Positions 33,782-45,769 of a DNA stretch of 64,000 nucleotides are shown here, piece after piece (within the stretch, counting starts at the first letter, position 1; each line of letters begins with the position of its first letter). Below the pieces are notes generated by a model. The model saw nothing but the letters and a program-made list of their open reading frames with translations, was not told the DNA's origin and did no database searches. The stretch spans positions 72,644,841 to 72,708,840 of the forward strand of contig NC_092048.1 in the NCBI RefSeq assembly GCF_003086295.3. The letters are read 5' to 3'. This stretch comes from Arachis hypogaea. Taxonomy: Eukaryota; Streptophyta; Magnoliopsida; Fabales; Fabaceae. Both the position numbers and the translations under genes were made by a program.

Positions 33782-34015
33782 GCAAGGATGGTGGTATAGT
33801 CCCGCTTGCTCAGTGCGTAAACTGTTATGCAGGGATGGTGGTTTTGTCCCGCCTGCAGTGAGGATGGTGGTTTTGTCCCGCTCACATATTGATAAATTAT
33901 TTGGCAAGGACGGTGGTTTAAATCCCGCTTGCATGTTCCGGGCAAGGATGGTGGTTTAGTCCCGCTTGCTTGTGGAACCTACGGATAAGGATGGTGGTTG
34001 AATCCCGCTTATCCG
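33782..34015 (+). repeat. Array of six stem-loops with conserved loop and covarying stems
   Basis: Six copies at 33782-33809, 33829-33856, 33858-33885, 33904-33932, 33942-33969 and 33982-34015 share the loop GATGGTGGTTTAGTCCCG (minor changes). Their stems differ but always pair: GCAAG/CTTGC, TGCAGG/CCTGCA, GTGAG/CTCAC, GCAAG/CTTGC, GCAAG/CTTGC and CGGATAAG/CTTATCCG. Spacers are unrelated in length and sequence. Confidence 0.8.
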
Positions 34016-35149
34016 AGTCGGGTCTGGCAACATAACCGACGCATGAGCTCATGGCCAGTAGGACAGACATGCATCATATGCATTTATATGACATTGTTTA
34101 GGTGTGCATATTATAATTGGTTTGCCTATGTGAATAGTTATGTTAATTGCTAATTGCTCTACTTGATATAACTGCTTGATTGTGTTTGAACCTTCTTACT
34201 TGTGTTTGTGGCTGAGAATTGGTTGGATCGTGATGAATTGGTTGTTGATTGAGCTGCTTGGGCCTAGGGCCGTGGTTGATTATGAGATGGGCTGAATGTT
34301 GTGTTTGGTTGTGTTTTCGGTTTAGAAAAGTATAAAAAACCAAACTGGTTCAGCATAGACTTAATGAACCTATGCTTGGAACAGTTTGATCATTCATACT
34401 GTCTAGGAAAAACTTTTAAAAAGGCTTTTGGATTTAGGATGAAATATAGTTTTCTTGCGTATGTTAATTATTTGCGTTTTATTTCATTACTTTTACGGCA
34501 TTCCCATTCCCTACTGAGAACGTGTGGTTTGTTCTCACCCCAAAATCTTTCATCCTTTCAGTGACACAGGTACGAAGATTCAGTTTGAAGCTGTGGGCGA
34601 TTCTAGAATTTATTTACGAGTTAAGTTTATGACTTGAGATTCTTTCATAGAATTCCCTCACCCTTACTACTTAAGGTTTTTATTTTATGCAGAGGGATAG
34701 GAGTTGTACCTGAATTCTATTTAAATTATTTTGTATAATATTACTATTATTAATAATTATGTGATTATTATTACTTGGTGATATTTGCTATATGATTTTA
34801 ATTAATAAAAACAAAAATTTCTGGTATTTTTACTAAAATTGAATCGCGATATCGAACTAAAGGCTCAATAGTAAATAGTTAATAAGGTAAACAGGTCAGT
34901 AACGCCTTACTTTTGGTACGATCATGACGTATTGGAAGTTGGGTCGTTACAATAAAGGTGATGGGTTCATGGGACATTCATAGCTTTAAGACATAAACTT
35001 TAAATTTTATTGATTATGGACTAAAAATAAAACTCAAAAATAAATATAAGAGCAGACCTATAATAATAGAAGACAGAAAATTAAAAGTAGAAAAATGAAT
35101 GACTCTTAAAATAGACTCTTAATAATAAAGGTTATCACAGAGTTAGGAC

Positions 35150-36156
35150 TCAACAACCTTGATTTTGAGAAGTGGATGCTCCCTCAATCTGTGGGGTGCT
35201 TAGTCCTTCAAGGGAGAGCTTCTGGCGCTTCAGCTCCTGTAGCTCACGCCTCTGCTTCTCCTGTTCCTTCAGCAGCTTGCAGAGCATGCAGTTTTGATTC
35301 TGCTATTCTTCCTTAAGTTATTCCATAACTTGCAGCTTGGTAACAAATGCTTCTAGGCGGGTCCAGTAGTCAATTTCAGGAATTTCTGGGAGGAACTTCT
35401 GCACCCTCCTTTTGATGGAGTTGTCTTGCACTTGTCCTTCCATTGACTTCTTGGTGATTGGGTGTTCGATTGGGATGAATTCATCTACTCCCATCCTCAC
35501 CCCAGCATAATACAATGAATCATCACTGCTCTTTTGACAGTGACCTCAGAGCGGTTGCTAGTGGGCAATATAGAACGCCCAATGAAGTCCAACCAGCCTC
35601 TTGCAACTGGTTTGAGATCTCCCCTCTTGAGTTGATTTGGGACACCTTTTGAATTGGTTATCCACTTAGTTCCAGGGAGGCATATGTCCTCTAAAACTTG
35701 ATCCAACCCCTTATCTACTCTCACCATTCTTCTATTAAAGGATTCTGGATCATCTTGTAGTTGACGCAGTTTGAAGACCTCTCTTATTTTGTCCAGATGG
35801 AAGTAAATTAGCCTCCCTCTGACCATAGTTCAGTAGGTGTGAAAGGCGGTTGCAGTTATTCTCTGCTTATCTGTTAGCCACAGATTTGAGTAGAATTCCT
35901 GAAGCATGTTTCTTCCAACCTTTGTCTCTGGATTGGCTAGAATTTCCCATCCTCTGTTTCGAATTTGCTCTTGGATCTCCGGATATTCATCTTCTTTCAA
36001 ATTGAATTTAACTTTCGGGATCACTGACCTCAGACCCATTATTTTGTGGTAATGGTCTGCATGCTCTTTGGTTAAGAACCTCTCTTGATTCCAAAGACTC
36101 TTTGGAGTATTCTCTTTCTTGCCTCTTGAATTGGTTTGTTTTCCCTTAGGTGCCAT
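35150..36156 (-). pseudogene. ORF2 of internal 1: 'plant transposon protein'-type ORF, broken
   Basis: It starts MAPKGKQTNSRGKKEN at 36156 and continues through RGWEILANPETKVGRNM and FYSNLWLTDKQRI. An in-frame stop lies at about 35830 (HTY-stop-TMVRGRL). The next block (VRVDKGLDQVLEDICLPGTK) ends at 35497 with MIHCIMLG-stop. A frame change follows into MGVDEFIPIEHPITKK, then a charged Gln/Glu-rich C-terminus ending at 35150. The pattern E..(Y/F)YSN.W....L.KIREVF..R is that of the uncharacterised ORF downstream of integrase in Athila-type elements, sometimes annotated as a putative plant transposon domain. A homologue is at 52369-53706. Function is unknown. Confidence 0.7.
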
Positions 36157-36705
36157 GATCTTGATGAGTCTTAGCTCAGTGATCATGGAAAAACACACCA
36201 AACTTAGAGGTTTGCTTGCCCTCAAGAAAAAAAAGGAAAGGGGAGAGAGAGGAGAAGAGCCAAATTCGAATGGTGGAGAGGAGGGGATGGCCGAATGTAT
36301 ATTTAAAGGAGGAGGGGAGGGATTTCGAAAAATTTGAAAGAGATATGACATAGAGATATGATTGATGGAAGAAAATAAAATCATGATATGAAAAAGATGG
36401 GATTTGTAATTGAAAAAGATATAAAGATGTTAAATCTGAAAATTTGGTTATGCATCTAAGAAATAAGAGATGATATGATGAGTTAAAAAAGATTTGGAAA
36501 GAAATTAAGAGGATAATTGAGTTTTTGAAAAGATTTGGGAAGGATTTGAAAGAAAATTGAAAAGAGATTTAGAAAATTGTTGAATTTTGGAAAATTGAAG
36601 GTGAATGATGAAAGTTTGAAACATGTTTATGCAGAAAATTATGAGTCAAAACATGAAAATTTGAAAAAATTTGAAGTTGGAAACAAAATCTCCTCCCCCT
36701 GCTTT
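36157..36705 (-). other. AT-rich spacer upstream of ORF2 (internal 1)
   Basis: Repeats of GAAAAGATTTGG and GATATGA type resemble the 5' leader. No coding potential. It separates ORF2 from the palindrome cluster. Confidence 0.5.
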
Positions 36706-36707
36706 TC

Positions 36708-36975
36708 TGGTGTTAAACGCCCAAAATGGTATCCATTCTAGCGTTTAATGCCCAATTGTTGGCCATTATGGGCGTTTAACGCCCAGTCAGGTACCCTGGC
36801 TGGCGTTAAACGCCAGAAACCCCTTTATCACTGGGCGTTTTTCTGAACGCCCAGGATGCTGCAATTCTGGCATTTAACGTCCAAAATGGTACCTTTACTG
36901 GCATTAAACTCCCAGAATGGTACCCATTCTGGCGTTTAACACCCAAAATGCCCTTTACTGGCATTTTCTTGCCAG
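36708..36975. repeat. Cluster of GGCGTTTAACGCC near-palindromes (internal 1 spacer)
   Basis: Around ten copies of TGGCGTTAAACGCCA, GGGCGTTTAACGCCC and decayed forms (TGGCATTTAACG) lie between pol and ORF2. The same word occurs in the LTR (28255-28340) and inside gag (41010-41150). Confidence 0.75.
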
Positions 36976-37113
36976 CAAGCTCCTTTTCTCTACTTTTTGC
37001 ACTGAATCCTTCTGTAACTCTGTGATTTCCTTCAATTTTGATGATTAACCTTTGAAGAAAAATGTATATCAAACTTCTACAAGTATTAATTAAAACAAAT
37101 AACTTGCTAATGG

Positions 37114-37129
37114 CTGGGTTGCCTCCCAG
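37114..37129 (-). other. Post-pol hairpin (CTGGG-AGGCAA-CCCAG), internal 1
   Basis: It lies about 45 bases after the end of pol on the minus strand. It is preceded by GGTCCAGCTAAAGACAATAA and GCGCTT. The loop AGGCAA and flanks match the post-ORF1 hairpins of elements F and 3, while the stem bases differ. Confidence 0.65.
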
Positions 37130-37171
37130 TAAGCGCTTCTTTATTGTCTTTAGCTGGACCTTTACTGAGCT

Positions 37172-40100
37172 TCATTCAAGCCTCAGTTTTGAGCATTCTT
37201 GCTCAAAATTGCTTTCAAGATAATGTTTGATTTTCTGTCCATTAACAATGAACTTTTTGTCAGAATCAATATCTTGAAGCTCAACATATCCATATGGTGA
37301 CACTCCTGTAATCACATATGGTCTCCACCACTGGGATTTTAATTTCCTGGAGAATAATCTGAGCCTAGAGTTGAACAGCAGAACTTTTTGTCCTGGCTCA
37401 AAGACTCTGGATGACAATTTCTTGTCATGCCACTTTTTTGCTTTTTTCCTTATAAATTTTTGCATTTTCAAAAGCATTGAGTATGAACTCTTCTAGCTCA
37501 TTTAGCTAGAGCAATCTTTTCTCACCAGCTAACTTAGCATCCAGGTTTAGGAATCTGGTTGCCCAGTAGGCTTTATGTTCCAGTTTCACGGGCAGATGAC
37601 AGCCCTTGCCATACACAAGCTGGTATAGAGAGGTTCCTATAGGAGTCTTGAATGCTGCTCTGTATGCCCACAGAGCATCATCCAAGCTCTTTGCCCAAAT
37701 CTTTCTACGGACAATTACAATTCGTTCCAGAATTCTCTTTAGTTATCTATTAGAGACTTCAGTCTGCCCATTTGTCTGTGGATGATACGGAGTTGCTACT
37801 TTGTGGCTAATTCCATATCGAACCATAGCATAGTAAAGCTGTTTATTGCAGAAATGGGTGCCCCCATCACTGATTAGTACTCTGGGAACACCAAATCTGC
37901 TGAAAATATGTTTCTGGAGGAACTTCAGCACAGTCTTGGTATCATTAGTGGGTGTGGCAATTGCCTCTACCCATTTAGATACGTAGTCTACTGCCACCAG
38001 AATGTAAGTGTTTGAGTATGATGGTGGGAAAGGACCCATGAAATCAATACCCCATACATCAAACAACTCAATCTCTAAGATCCCTTGTTGTGGCATGGCA
38101 TAACCATGAGGCAAGTTACCAGCTCTTTGGCAACTGTCACAGTTACGCACAAACTCTCGGGCATCTCTATAGAGAGTAGGCCAATAAAAGCCACATTGGA
38201 GGACTTTAGTGGCTGTTCGCTCACTTCCGAAAATGTCCTCCATACTGTGATCAATGGCAATGCCACAGGATCTTCTGTGCCTCCTTTCTAGGGATGCATC
38301 TGCGGATCATTCCGTCTGTGCATCTCTTAAAGAGATATGGTTCATCCCATAAGTAGTACTTTGCATCAGAAATTAGTTTTTTCTTTTGCAACCTGCTGTA
38401 CTTCTGGGGTATGAACTTCATAGCTTTATAATTTGCAACGTTTGCAAACCATGGTGCTTCCTGAATGGCAAAAAGTTGCTCATCCGAAAAGGTCTCAGAG
38501 ACCTCAGTAGGAGGGAGGGACGCCCCTGCTACTGGTTCTATCCGGGACAGGTGATCAGCTACCTGGTTCTCTGTCCCTTTTCTGTCTCTTATTTCTATAT
38601 CAAACTCTTGCAGAAGCAACACCCATCTTATGAGCCTGGGTTTTGAATCCTACTTTGTGAGTAGATATTTAAGAGCAGCATGGTCAGTATACACAATCAA
38701 TTTTTGAACCTACTAAATAGGATCTAAACTTGTCAATAGCATAAACCACTGCAAGTAACTCCTTTTCTGTGGTTGTATAATTCTTCTGTGCGTCATTTAG
38801 AACACGACTGGCATAGTAAATGACGTGCAGAAGCTTGTTATGCCTTTGTCCCAACACTGCACCAATGGCATGGTCACTGGCATCACACATTAATTTGAAT
38901 GGTAATGTCCAGTCAGGTGCAGAGATGACTGGTGCTGTGACCAGCTTGGCTTTCAGGGTCTTAAACGTCTACAGACACTCTGTGTCAAACACAAATGGTG
39001 TGTCAGCAGCTAGTAGGTTGCTTATAGGTTTTGCAATTTTTGAAAAATCCTTTATGAACCTCCTATAGAATCCTGCATGCCCCAGAAAACTTCTGATTGC
39101 CTTAACATTGGCAGGTGGTGGTAATTTCTCAATTACCTCTACCTTGGCTTGATCCACCTCTATCCCCTTGCTTGAAATTTTGTGGCCAAGGACAATTCCT
39201 TCAGTCAGCATAAAGTGACATTTTGCCTAGTTTAAGACCAGGTTAGTCTCTTGGCACCTTTTCAGGACAAGTGCTAAATGATCAAGACAGGAGCTGAATG
39301 AGTCTCTAAATACTGAGAAGTCATCCATGAAGACTTCCAGGAACTTCTCTACCATATCAGAGAAGATAGAGAGCATGCACCTCTGAAAGGTTGTAGGTGC
39401 ATTGCACAGACCAAAAGGCATTCTTCTGTAAGCAAATACTCCAGATGGACATGTGAATGCTGTTTTCTCTTGGTCTTGAGGATCTACTGCAATTCGGTTG
39501 TAGCCTGAATAGCCATCCAAAAAGCAGTAGTATTCATGGCCTGCTAGTCTCTCTAGCATCTGGTCTATGAATGGTAAAGGAAAATGATCCTTTCTGGTGG
39601 CTGTATTGAGCCTTCTGTAGTCAATACACATATGCCACCCTGTAACTGTTCTTGTGGGAACCAGTTCATTCTTTTCATTATGAACCACTATCATACCTCC
39701 CTTCTTGTGGGCAACTTGGACAGGGCTCACCCAGGGGCTATCAGAAATAGGATAAATAATCCCAGCCTCTAGTAACTTAGTGACCTCTTTCTGCACCACT
39801 TCCTTCATGACTGGATTTAGCCGCCTCTGTGGTTGAACCACTGGCTTAGCATCCTCTTCCAATAGGATCTTGTGCATGCATCTTGCTGGGCTAATGCCCT
39901 TAAGATCACTTATGGACCACCCAAGAGCTGTCTTGTGTGTCCTTAGCACTTGAATTAGTGCTTTCTCTTCCTGTAGATTTAAAGCAGAGCTTATGATCAC
40001 TGGAAAAGTGTCACCCTCTCCCAGAAATGCATATTTCAGGGATGGTGGTAGTGGTTTGAGCTCTGGTTTAGGAGATTTCTCCTCTTCCTGAGGGATTTTT

Positions 40101-40975
40101 GGAGGTTCTTTTATTTGTTCTGGTTTCTCCAAATCAGGCTGAACATTTTTAAAGATGTCCTCTAGCTCTAATTCAAGACTCTCAGTCATATTGATCTCTT
40201 CCACCAAAGAGTCAATAATATCAGTGCTCATGCAGTCATTTGATGTGTCTGGATGCTGCGTAGCTTTGACAGCATTTAACTTGAACTTATACTCATTGAC
40301 TCTCAGGGTCACTTCCCTTTTTTGTACATCAATAAGAGTTCGTCCAGTTACTAGGAAAGGACTTCCTAGAATAAGAGTTGCACTCTTGTGCTCCTCCATT
40401 TCCAGCACTACAAAGTCAGTTGGAAAGGCAAATGGCCCAACCTTGATAATCATGTCCTCAATGATGCCTGATGGATATTTAATGGAGCCATCAGCAAGTT
40501 GAAGACATATCCGGGTTGGTTTGACTTCTTCAGTCAACCCAAGCTTTCTGATAGTGGATGCAGGTATTAGGTTGATACTTGCTCCAAGGTCACATAGAGC
40601 TGTCTTGGTACAAGCACCCTCTAATGTGCATGGTATCATAAAGCTTCCTGGATCTTGAAGCTTTTCTGGCAAGCTTTTCAGAATGACTGCACTGCATTCT
40701 TCAATGAGAAACACTCTTTCAGTTTCTCTCCAATCTTTCTTATGACATAAGATCTCTTTCATGAACTTAGCATAAGAGGGTATTTGCTCAAGTGCCTCTG
40801 CAAACGGGATCTTTATTTCAAGAGTCCTGAGATAGTCTGCAAAGCGGGTAAATTGTTTATCCTTTTCCGCTTGGCGGAGCTTCTGAGGATAAGGCATCTT
40901 GGCTTTATATTCTTCAACCTTAGTTGCTACAGGTTTATTCCCTACAGAAGTGGTTGGAGAAGCCTTCTTAGAGGG
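37172..40975 (-). pseudogene. Pol of internal 1 (protease, RT, RNase H, integrase), broken
   Basis: The frame opens at 40975 and the first 556 codons from the ATG at 40897 are uninterrupted. They include aspartic protease ALCDLGASINLIP, the RT motif [19 protein letters not shown], and the catalytic FMDDFSVF. At 39227 a Trp codon of the RT is TAG (VLN-stop-AKCHFM). RNase H ([24 protein letters not shown]) is split by a further stop and shifts. The integrase shows C..C of the zinc domain (CDSCQRAGN), DVWGIDF, SDGGTHF and the glutamate of NGQTEVSNR. It is then hit by TAA (37743-37745) and TAG (37506-37508), both shared with internal 2. A GPY-like tail (SQWWRPYVITGVS) ends at 37172. It is a typical Ty3-gypsy Athila-type pol and inactive. 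Confidence 0.9.
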
Positions 40976-42179
40976 TTACTATCAGCACTTGCAGGTGTCT
41001 GATCCCTCATTGGCGTTTGAACGCCAGGATTGGGTGCTGGATGGGCGTTTAACGCCAGCTTTCCACCCTTTTCTGGCGTTTGAACGCCAGAACTGGACAA
41101 GGAATGGGTGTTTAACGCTAACTTTTCCCCTTTTCTGGCGTTTGAACGCCAGAGTTATTCCTCTCTGGGCTCTTGGTATCCTCAGAAGGATTTTGGGCAG
41201 TGGTTTGATCATCCTCTTTCATTTGTTCCTTTTTTGACTTTTTGCTACTTTGAGCTGAGTTATTCAATGTCTTCCCGCTCCTTAGTTGGACAGCTTGGCA
41301 TTCTTCTATTATCTGTTTAGATAGCTGCTATCTTGCCTGATTCAATTGTGCTTCTATATTCTTGTTAGAATTTTTAGTGTCTTGGAGCATCTCTTTGAAT
41401 TCTGCTAATTGTTTTGTCATAAGGAGTAATTGCTGATTAAGTTCAACAATCTGTTCTTGAGGATTAGGATCAGTAGTTACTGCCATAGCCTCTTCTTTTA
41501 TGGAGGACTCACTGTTTGAGTAAAGATGTTGATTTCTAGCAACTGTATCTATGAGTTCTTGAGCCTCTTCAATTGTTTTTCTCATGTATATAGATCCATC
41601 AGCTGAGTGGTCTAGAGACATCTGAGCTTTTTCTGTAAGCCCATAGTAGAAGATGTCTAACTGTACCCACTCTGAAAACATTTCAGAGGGGCATTTCCTT
41701 AGCATCCCTCTATACCTCTCCCAAGCATTATAAAGGTATTTATGATCCTCTTGTTTAAAGCCTTGGATGTCCAGCCTTAGCTGTGTCATCCTTTTTGGAG
41801 GGTAAAATTGATTCAGGAATTTGTCTGATAACTGTCTCCATGTTTTTATGCTTGCTGTGGGTTGGTTATTTAACCACCTCTTAGCTTGATCTTTTATAGC
41901 AAATGAAAACAGTAATAATCTGTAGACATCCTGATCCACTTCTATCTCACATACTGTGTCAGTAATTTGTAAGAACTGTGCCAGAAACTCAGTAGGTTCT
42001 TCTTGTGGAAGATCGGAATACTGGCAATTTTGCTGCACCATGATAATGAGCTGAGGATTTAGCTCAAAACTGCTTGCTTTGATGGGAGGTATACAGATGC
42101 CACTCCCATATGCAGCTGTAATGGGGTTAGCATATGACCCCAGAGTCCTTCTGGACTGTTCATTTCCACTTATGTCCAT
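40942..42179 (-). pseudogene. Gag of internal 1, broken
   Basis: It starts MDISGNEQSRRTLGSY at 42179. The gag domain is clear (VYRLLLFSFAIKDQAKRWL, TWRQLSDKFLNQFYPP, YLYNAWERYRGMLRKCP). A stop at 41328 replaces the Gln that follows QLNQ in the copy at 60037-61275. The remainder is in shifted frames and carries the GGCGTTTGAACGCC words (41010-41150). No CCHC zinc knuckle is evident. Gag and pol frames overlap near 40942-40975, as in internal 2. Confidence 0.85.
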
Positions 42180-43105
42180 GAGGGAGAAAAGGAAATTGAT
42201 ATGAATTACAAATAAATTATATTTTTAATTTTTTATTTATTTAATTAAAAGTGATCGAAATTAAAATAGAATAAAATAAAATGAATGGAAAATAAAATAA
42301 AATAAAATTTCAAAAAAAAAATGAAAATAAAATAAAAGCAAATTGAAGACTAAATTAATTAATTAATTAAAAAGATTTTGAAATTAGCAATCAAAAAGAT
42401 ATGATTGAAAATTATTTTGAAAAAGATTTGATTAAGAAGATATGATTGCAATAAATTAAAAAGATTTGATTTTTGAAAAAAGATTTGAAAAGATTAATTT
42501 TTGAAATTTGAATTTTGACTTGACTAAAAAGAAAAGATATGATTTTGAAAATCTTTGACTATTTTAATGCCAAATTTCGAAAATTATGAGTAAAATAAGA
42601 AAAGATATTTTTTTGATTTTTGAATTTTAATGAGGAAAGAGAAAAACAACAAAATGACACTAAACTTAGAAATTTTGGATCAAAACAGAGAGGATAAATA
42701 AGAAAACTTTGAATGTCAAGGTGAACACCAAGAACACTTTGAAGATCAAGATGAACACCAAGAAAAAATTTTTGAAAAAATTTTAAGTAAATAAAAGCAC
42801 AAAAACACACCAAACTTAAAATTTTTAGAAAATCAAACACAAATTTTCGAAAAATTAAAGGAAAACACAAAGAAGACACCAAACTTAGATTTTTTTTTTA
42901 AAAAAATCAAGAAAGAACTAAGGACATGCAATTTCGAAAATTAAAAGAAAATAAAAGCATGCAATTGACACCAAACTTAAAATATGAAACTAAACTCAAA
43001 TAAAAGACTCTAAACCAACAAAAATAAAATATTCCTAATCTAAGCAACAAGATAAACCGTCAGTTGTCCAAACTCAAACAATCCCCGGCAACGGCCCCAA
43101 AAACT
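42180..43105 (-). other. 5' leader and PBS of internal 1
   Basis: AT-rich leader with TTTTGAAAAGAT-type repeats and ACACCAAACTTAGA repeats. The PBS at 43082-43099 reads TGGGGCCGTTGCCGGGGA on the minus strand, one mismatch to tRNA-Asp. Confidence 0.75.
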
Positions 43106-44620
43106 TGGTGCACCAAAATTACAATCACACTTTTGCAACTCCGCACAACTAACCAGCAAGTGCACTGGGTCGTCCAAGTAATACCTTACGTGAGTAAGGG
43201 TTGATCCCACGGAGATTGTCGGCTTGAAGCAAGCTATGCTTATCTTGTAACTCTTAGTCAGGATATCAATAATTCTCAGATTTAATTGTAAAAAGTAAAA
43301 GAACATGAAATAAATACTTGTTATGCAGTAATGAAGAACAGATTGAGGCTTTGAAGATGCTTTGTCTTCTGAATCTCCACTTTCCTACTATCTTCTTCTT
43401 CATGCACGCAAGGCTCCTTCCATGGCAAGCTTTATGTTGGGCATCACCGTTGTCAATGGCTACTTTCCGTCCTCTCAGTGAAAATGTTCCAAATGCGCTG
43501 TCACTGCACGGCTAATCATCTGTCGGTTCTCGATCATGTCAGAATAGGATCTATTGATCCTTTTGCGTCTGTCACTACGCCCAACACTCGCGAGTTTGAA
43601 GCTCGTCACAGTCATCCCTTCCCAGATCCTACTCAGAATACCACATACAAGGTTTAGATGTTCCGGATCTCAGGAATGGCCACCAATAATTCTAGCTTAT
43701 ACCACGAAGACTCTGATCTGAATCATGATGCTAAGAGATATGCATTCAATCTAAGGTAGAACGGAGGTGGTTGTCAGGCACGCGTTCATAGGTGAGAATG
43801 ATGATGAGTGTCACGGATCATCACATTCATCAGGTTGAAGTGCGAATGAATGTCTTAGAATAGAAGCAAGCGTGATAGAATGGAAAACAGTAGTAATTGC
43901 ATTAATTCATGAAGAACAGTAGAGCCCCTCACCCCCAACAATGGGGATTCGAGACTCATGCCGTAGAGAATACAATATAAAACGTGTAAAGTGCACTAAA
44001 AGTAGTTTTTATAGTAAACTGGTGACCTAGGGTTACAGAAAATGAGTAAGCTAGGGTGTTTAGTGTAAAAATCCACTTTCGGGGCCCACTTGGTGTGTGA
44101 TTGGGCTGAGCATTGAAGCTTTCATGTGTAGAGACTTTCTTGGAGTTAAACACCAGCTTTTGTGCCAGTTTGGGTGTTTAACTCCAGCTTTTGTGCCAGT
44201 TCTGGAGTTAAACGCCAGATTTCTTGAGCTGACTTGGAATGCCTGTTTGGGCCATCAAATCTCGGGCAAAGTATAGACTATTATATATTGCTGGAAAGCC
44301 CAGGATGTCTACTTTCTAACGCAATTGAGAGCGCGCCATGTGGGCTTCTGTAGCTCCATAAAATCCACTTCGAGTGTAGGGAGGTTAGAATCCAACAGCA
44401 TCTGCAGTCCTTTTTCAGCCTCTGAATCAGATTTTTGCTTAGGTCCCTCAATTTCAGCCAGAAAATACCTGAAATCACAGAAAAACACACAAACTCATAG
44501 TAAAGTCCAGAAAAGTGATTTTTATTTAAAAACTAATAAAAACATAATAAAAACTAACTAAAATATACTAAAAACATACTAAGAACAATGCCAAAAAGCG
44601 TATAAATTATCCGCTCATCA
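43106..44620 (-). repeat. Middle LTR b, shared by the two internals
   Basis: 1515 bp, TGGTGCACCAAAATTACAAT to CCGCTCATCA on the plus strand. Leader and PBS lie on its left and the hairpin plus polypurine tract on its right. It therefore acts as 5' LTR for internal 1 and 3' LTR for internal 2. No target duplication separates them. The GACATCC-loop hairpin lies at about 44291-44319. Confidence 0.9.
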
Positions 44621-44658
44621 CAACACCAAACTTAAATTGTTGCTTGTCCCCAAGCAAC
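44621..44658 (-). promoter_or_regulatory. Hairpin plus polypurine tract of internal 2
   Basis: Minus strand GTTGCTTG-GGGA-CAAGCAAC (44658-44639) is followed by AATTTAAGTTTGGTGTTG and the LTR. It is identical to the copy at 28726-28763 except for the second-to-third loop bases (GGGA against GGAA), so the stem is intact in both. Confidence 0.75.
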
Positions 44659-45769
44659 TAAAAATAAAATAGGATAAAAATAAGAGAATATACAATGAAT
44701 TCCAAAAATATCTATGAAGATCAGTATTAATTAGATGAGCGGGGCTTTTAGCTTTTTGCCTCTGAATAGTTTTGGCATCTCACTTTATCCTTTGAAGTTC
44801 AGAATGATTGGCTTCTATAGGAACTCAGAATCCAAATAGTGTTATTGATTCTCCTAGTTAAGTATGTTAATTCTTGAACACAGCTACTTTATGAGTCTTG
44901 GCCGTGATTCTAAGCATTTTGTTTTCCAGTATTACCACCGGATACATAAATGCCACAGACACATAACTGGGTGAACCTTTTCAGATTGTGACTCAGCTTT
45001 GCTAGAGTCCCCAATTAGAGGTGTCCAGAGCTCTTAAGCACACTCTTTTTGCTTTGGACCACGACTTTAACCGCTCAGTCTCAAGTTTTCACTTGACACC
45101 TTCACGCCACAAGCACATGGTTAGGGACAACTTGGTTTAGCCGCTTAGGCCAGGATTTTATTCCTGTGGGCCCTCCTATCCACTGATGCTCAAAGCCTTG
45201 GATCCTTTTTATTACCCTTGCCTTTTGGTTTAAAGGGCTATTGGTTTTTTCTGCTTGCTCTCTCTCTTTTTTTTTCTTTTTCTTTCTTTCTTTTTTTTTT
45301 TGCAAGCTTTCTATTCACTGCTTTTTCTTGCTTCAAGAATCAATTTTATGATTTTTCAGATCATCAAATAACATTTCTCCTTTTTCATCATTCTTTTAAG
45401 AGCCAACAATTTTAACATTCATAAACAACATATTCAAAAATATGCACTGTTCAAGCATTCATTCAGAAAACAAGAGTATTACCACCACATCAAAATAATT
45501 AAACTGTTTTAAAATTCAAAATTCATGTACTTCTTTTTCTTTTTTAATTAAGAACATTTTTTTTTCATTTAAGAAAGGTGATGGATTCATGGGACATTCA
45601 TAGCTTTAAGACATAAACTTTAAATTTTATTGATTATGGACTAAAAATAAGACTCAAAAATAAATATAAGAGCAGACCCATAATAATAGAAGACAGAAAA
45701 TTAAAAGCAGAAAAATGAATGACTCTTAAAATAGATTCTTAATAATAAAGGTTATCGCAGAGTTAGGAC
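44659..45769 (-). other. 3' untranslated region of internal 2
   Basis: Contains a TC/T-rich microsatellite at 45262-45302. At 45572-45576 it shows the uninterrupted version of the site occupied by the solo LTR in internal 1. No coding potential. Confidence 0.65.

Larger units (their letters stand above)
29655..34951 (+). mobile_element. 5.3-kb solo LTR, probably Tekay/Del-type chromovirus
   Basis: It starts TGTAACAACCCTAG and ends GGGTCGTTACA, so it has TG..CA ends with a longer inverted match (TGTAAC / GTTACA). It is flanked by ATAAA on both sides (29650-29654, 34952-34956). The uninterrupted site AGAAA is visible in internal 2 at 45572-45576. No gag-pol and no second LTR are present. Very long LTRs with TGTAAC ends are typical of Tekay/Del elements, from memory. 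Contents: an AT-rich first 650 bases, a GC-rich block with telomere-like AACCCTAACCCTA at about 30360, long AT-rich middle, a stem-loop array at 33782-34015, and a terminal AT-rich part. Confidence 0.8.

Noticed and set aside
38386..38646. Plus-strand ORFs opposite pol and gag (also 40155-40502, 57482-57742, 59250-59597)
   Set aside because: Antisense shadows of the conserved pol and gag frames, duplicated because the two internals are duplicated.
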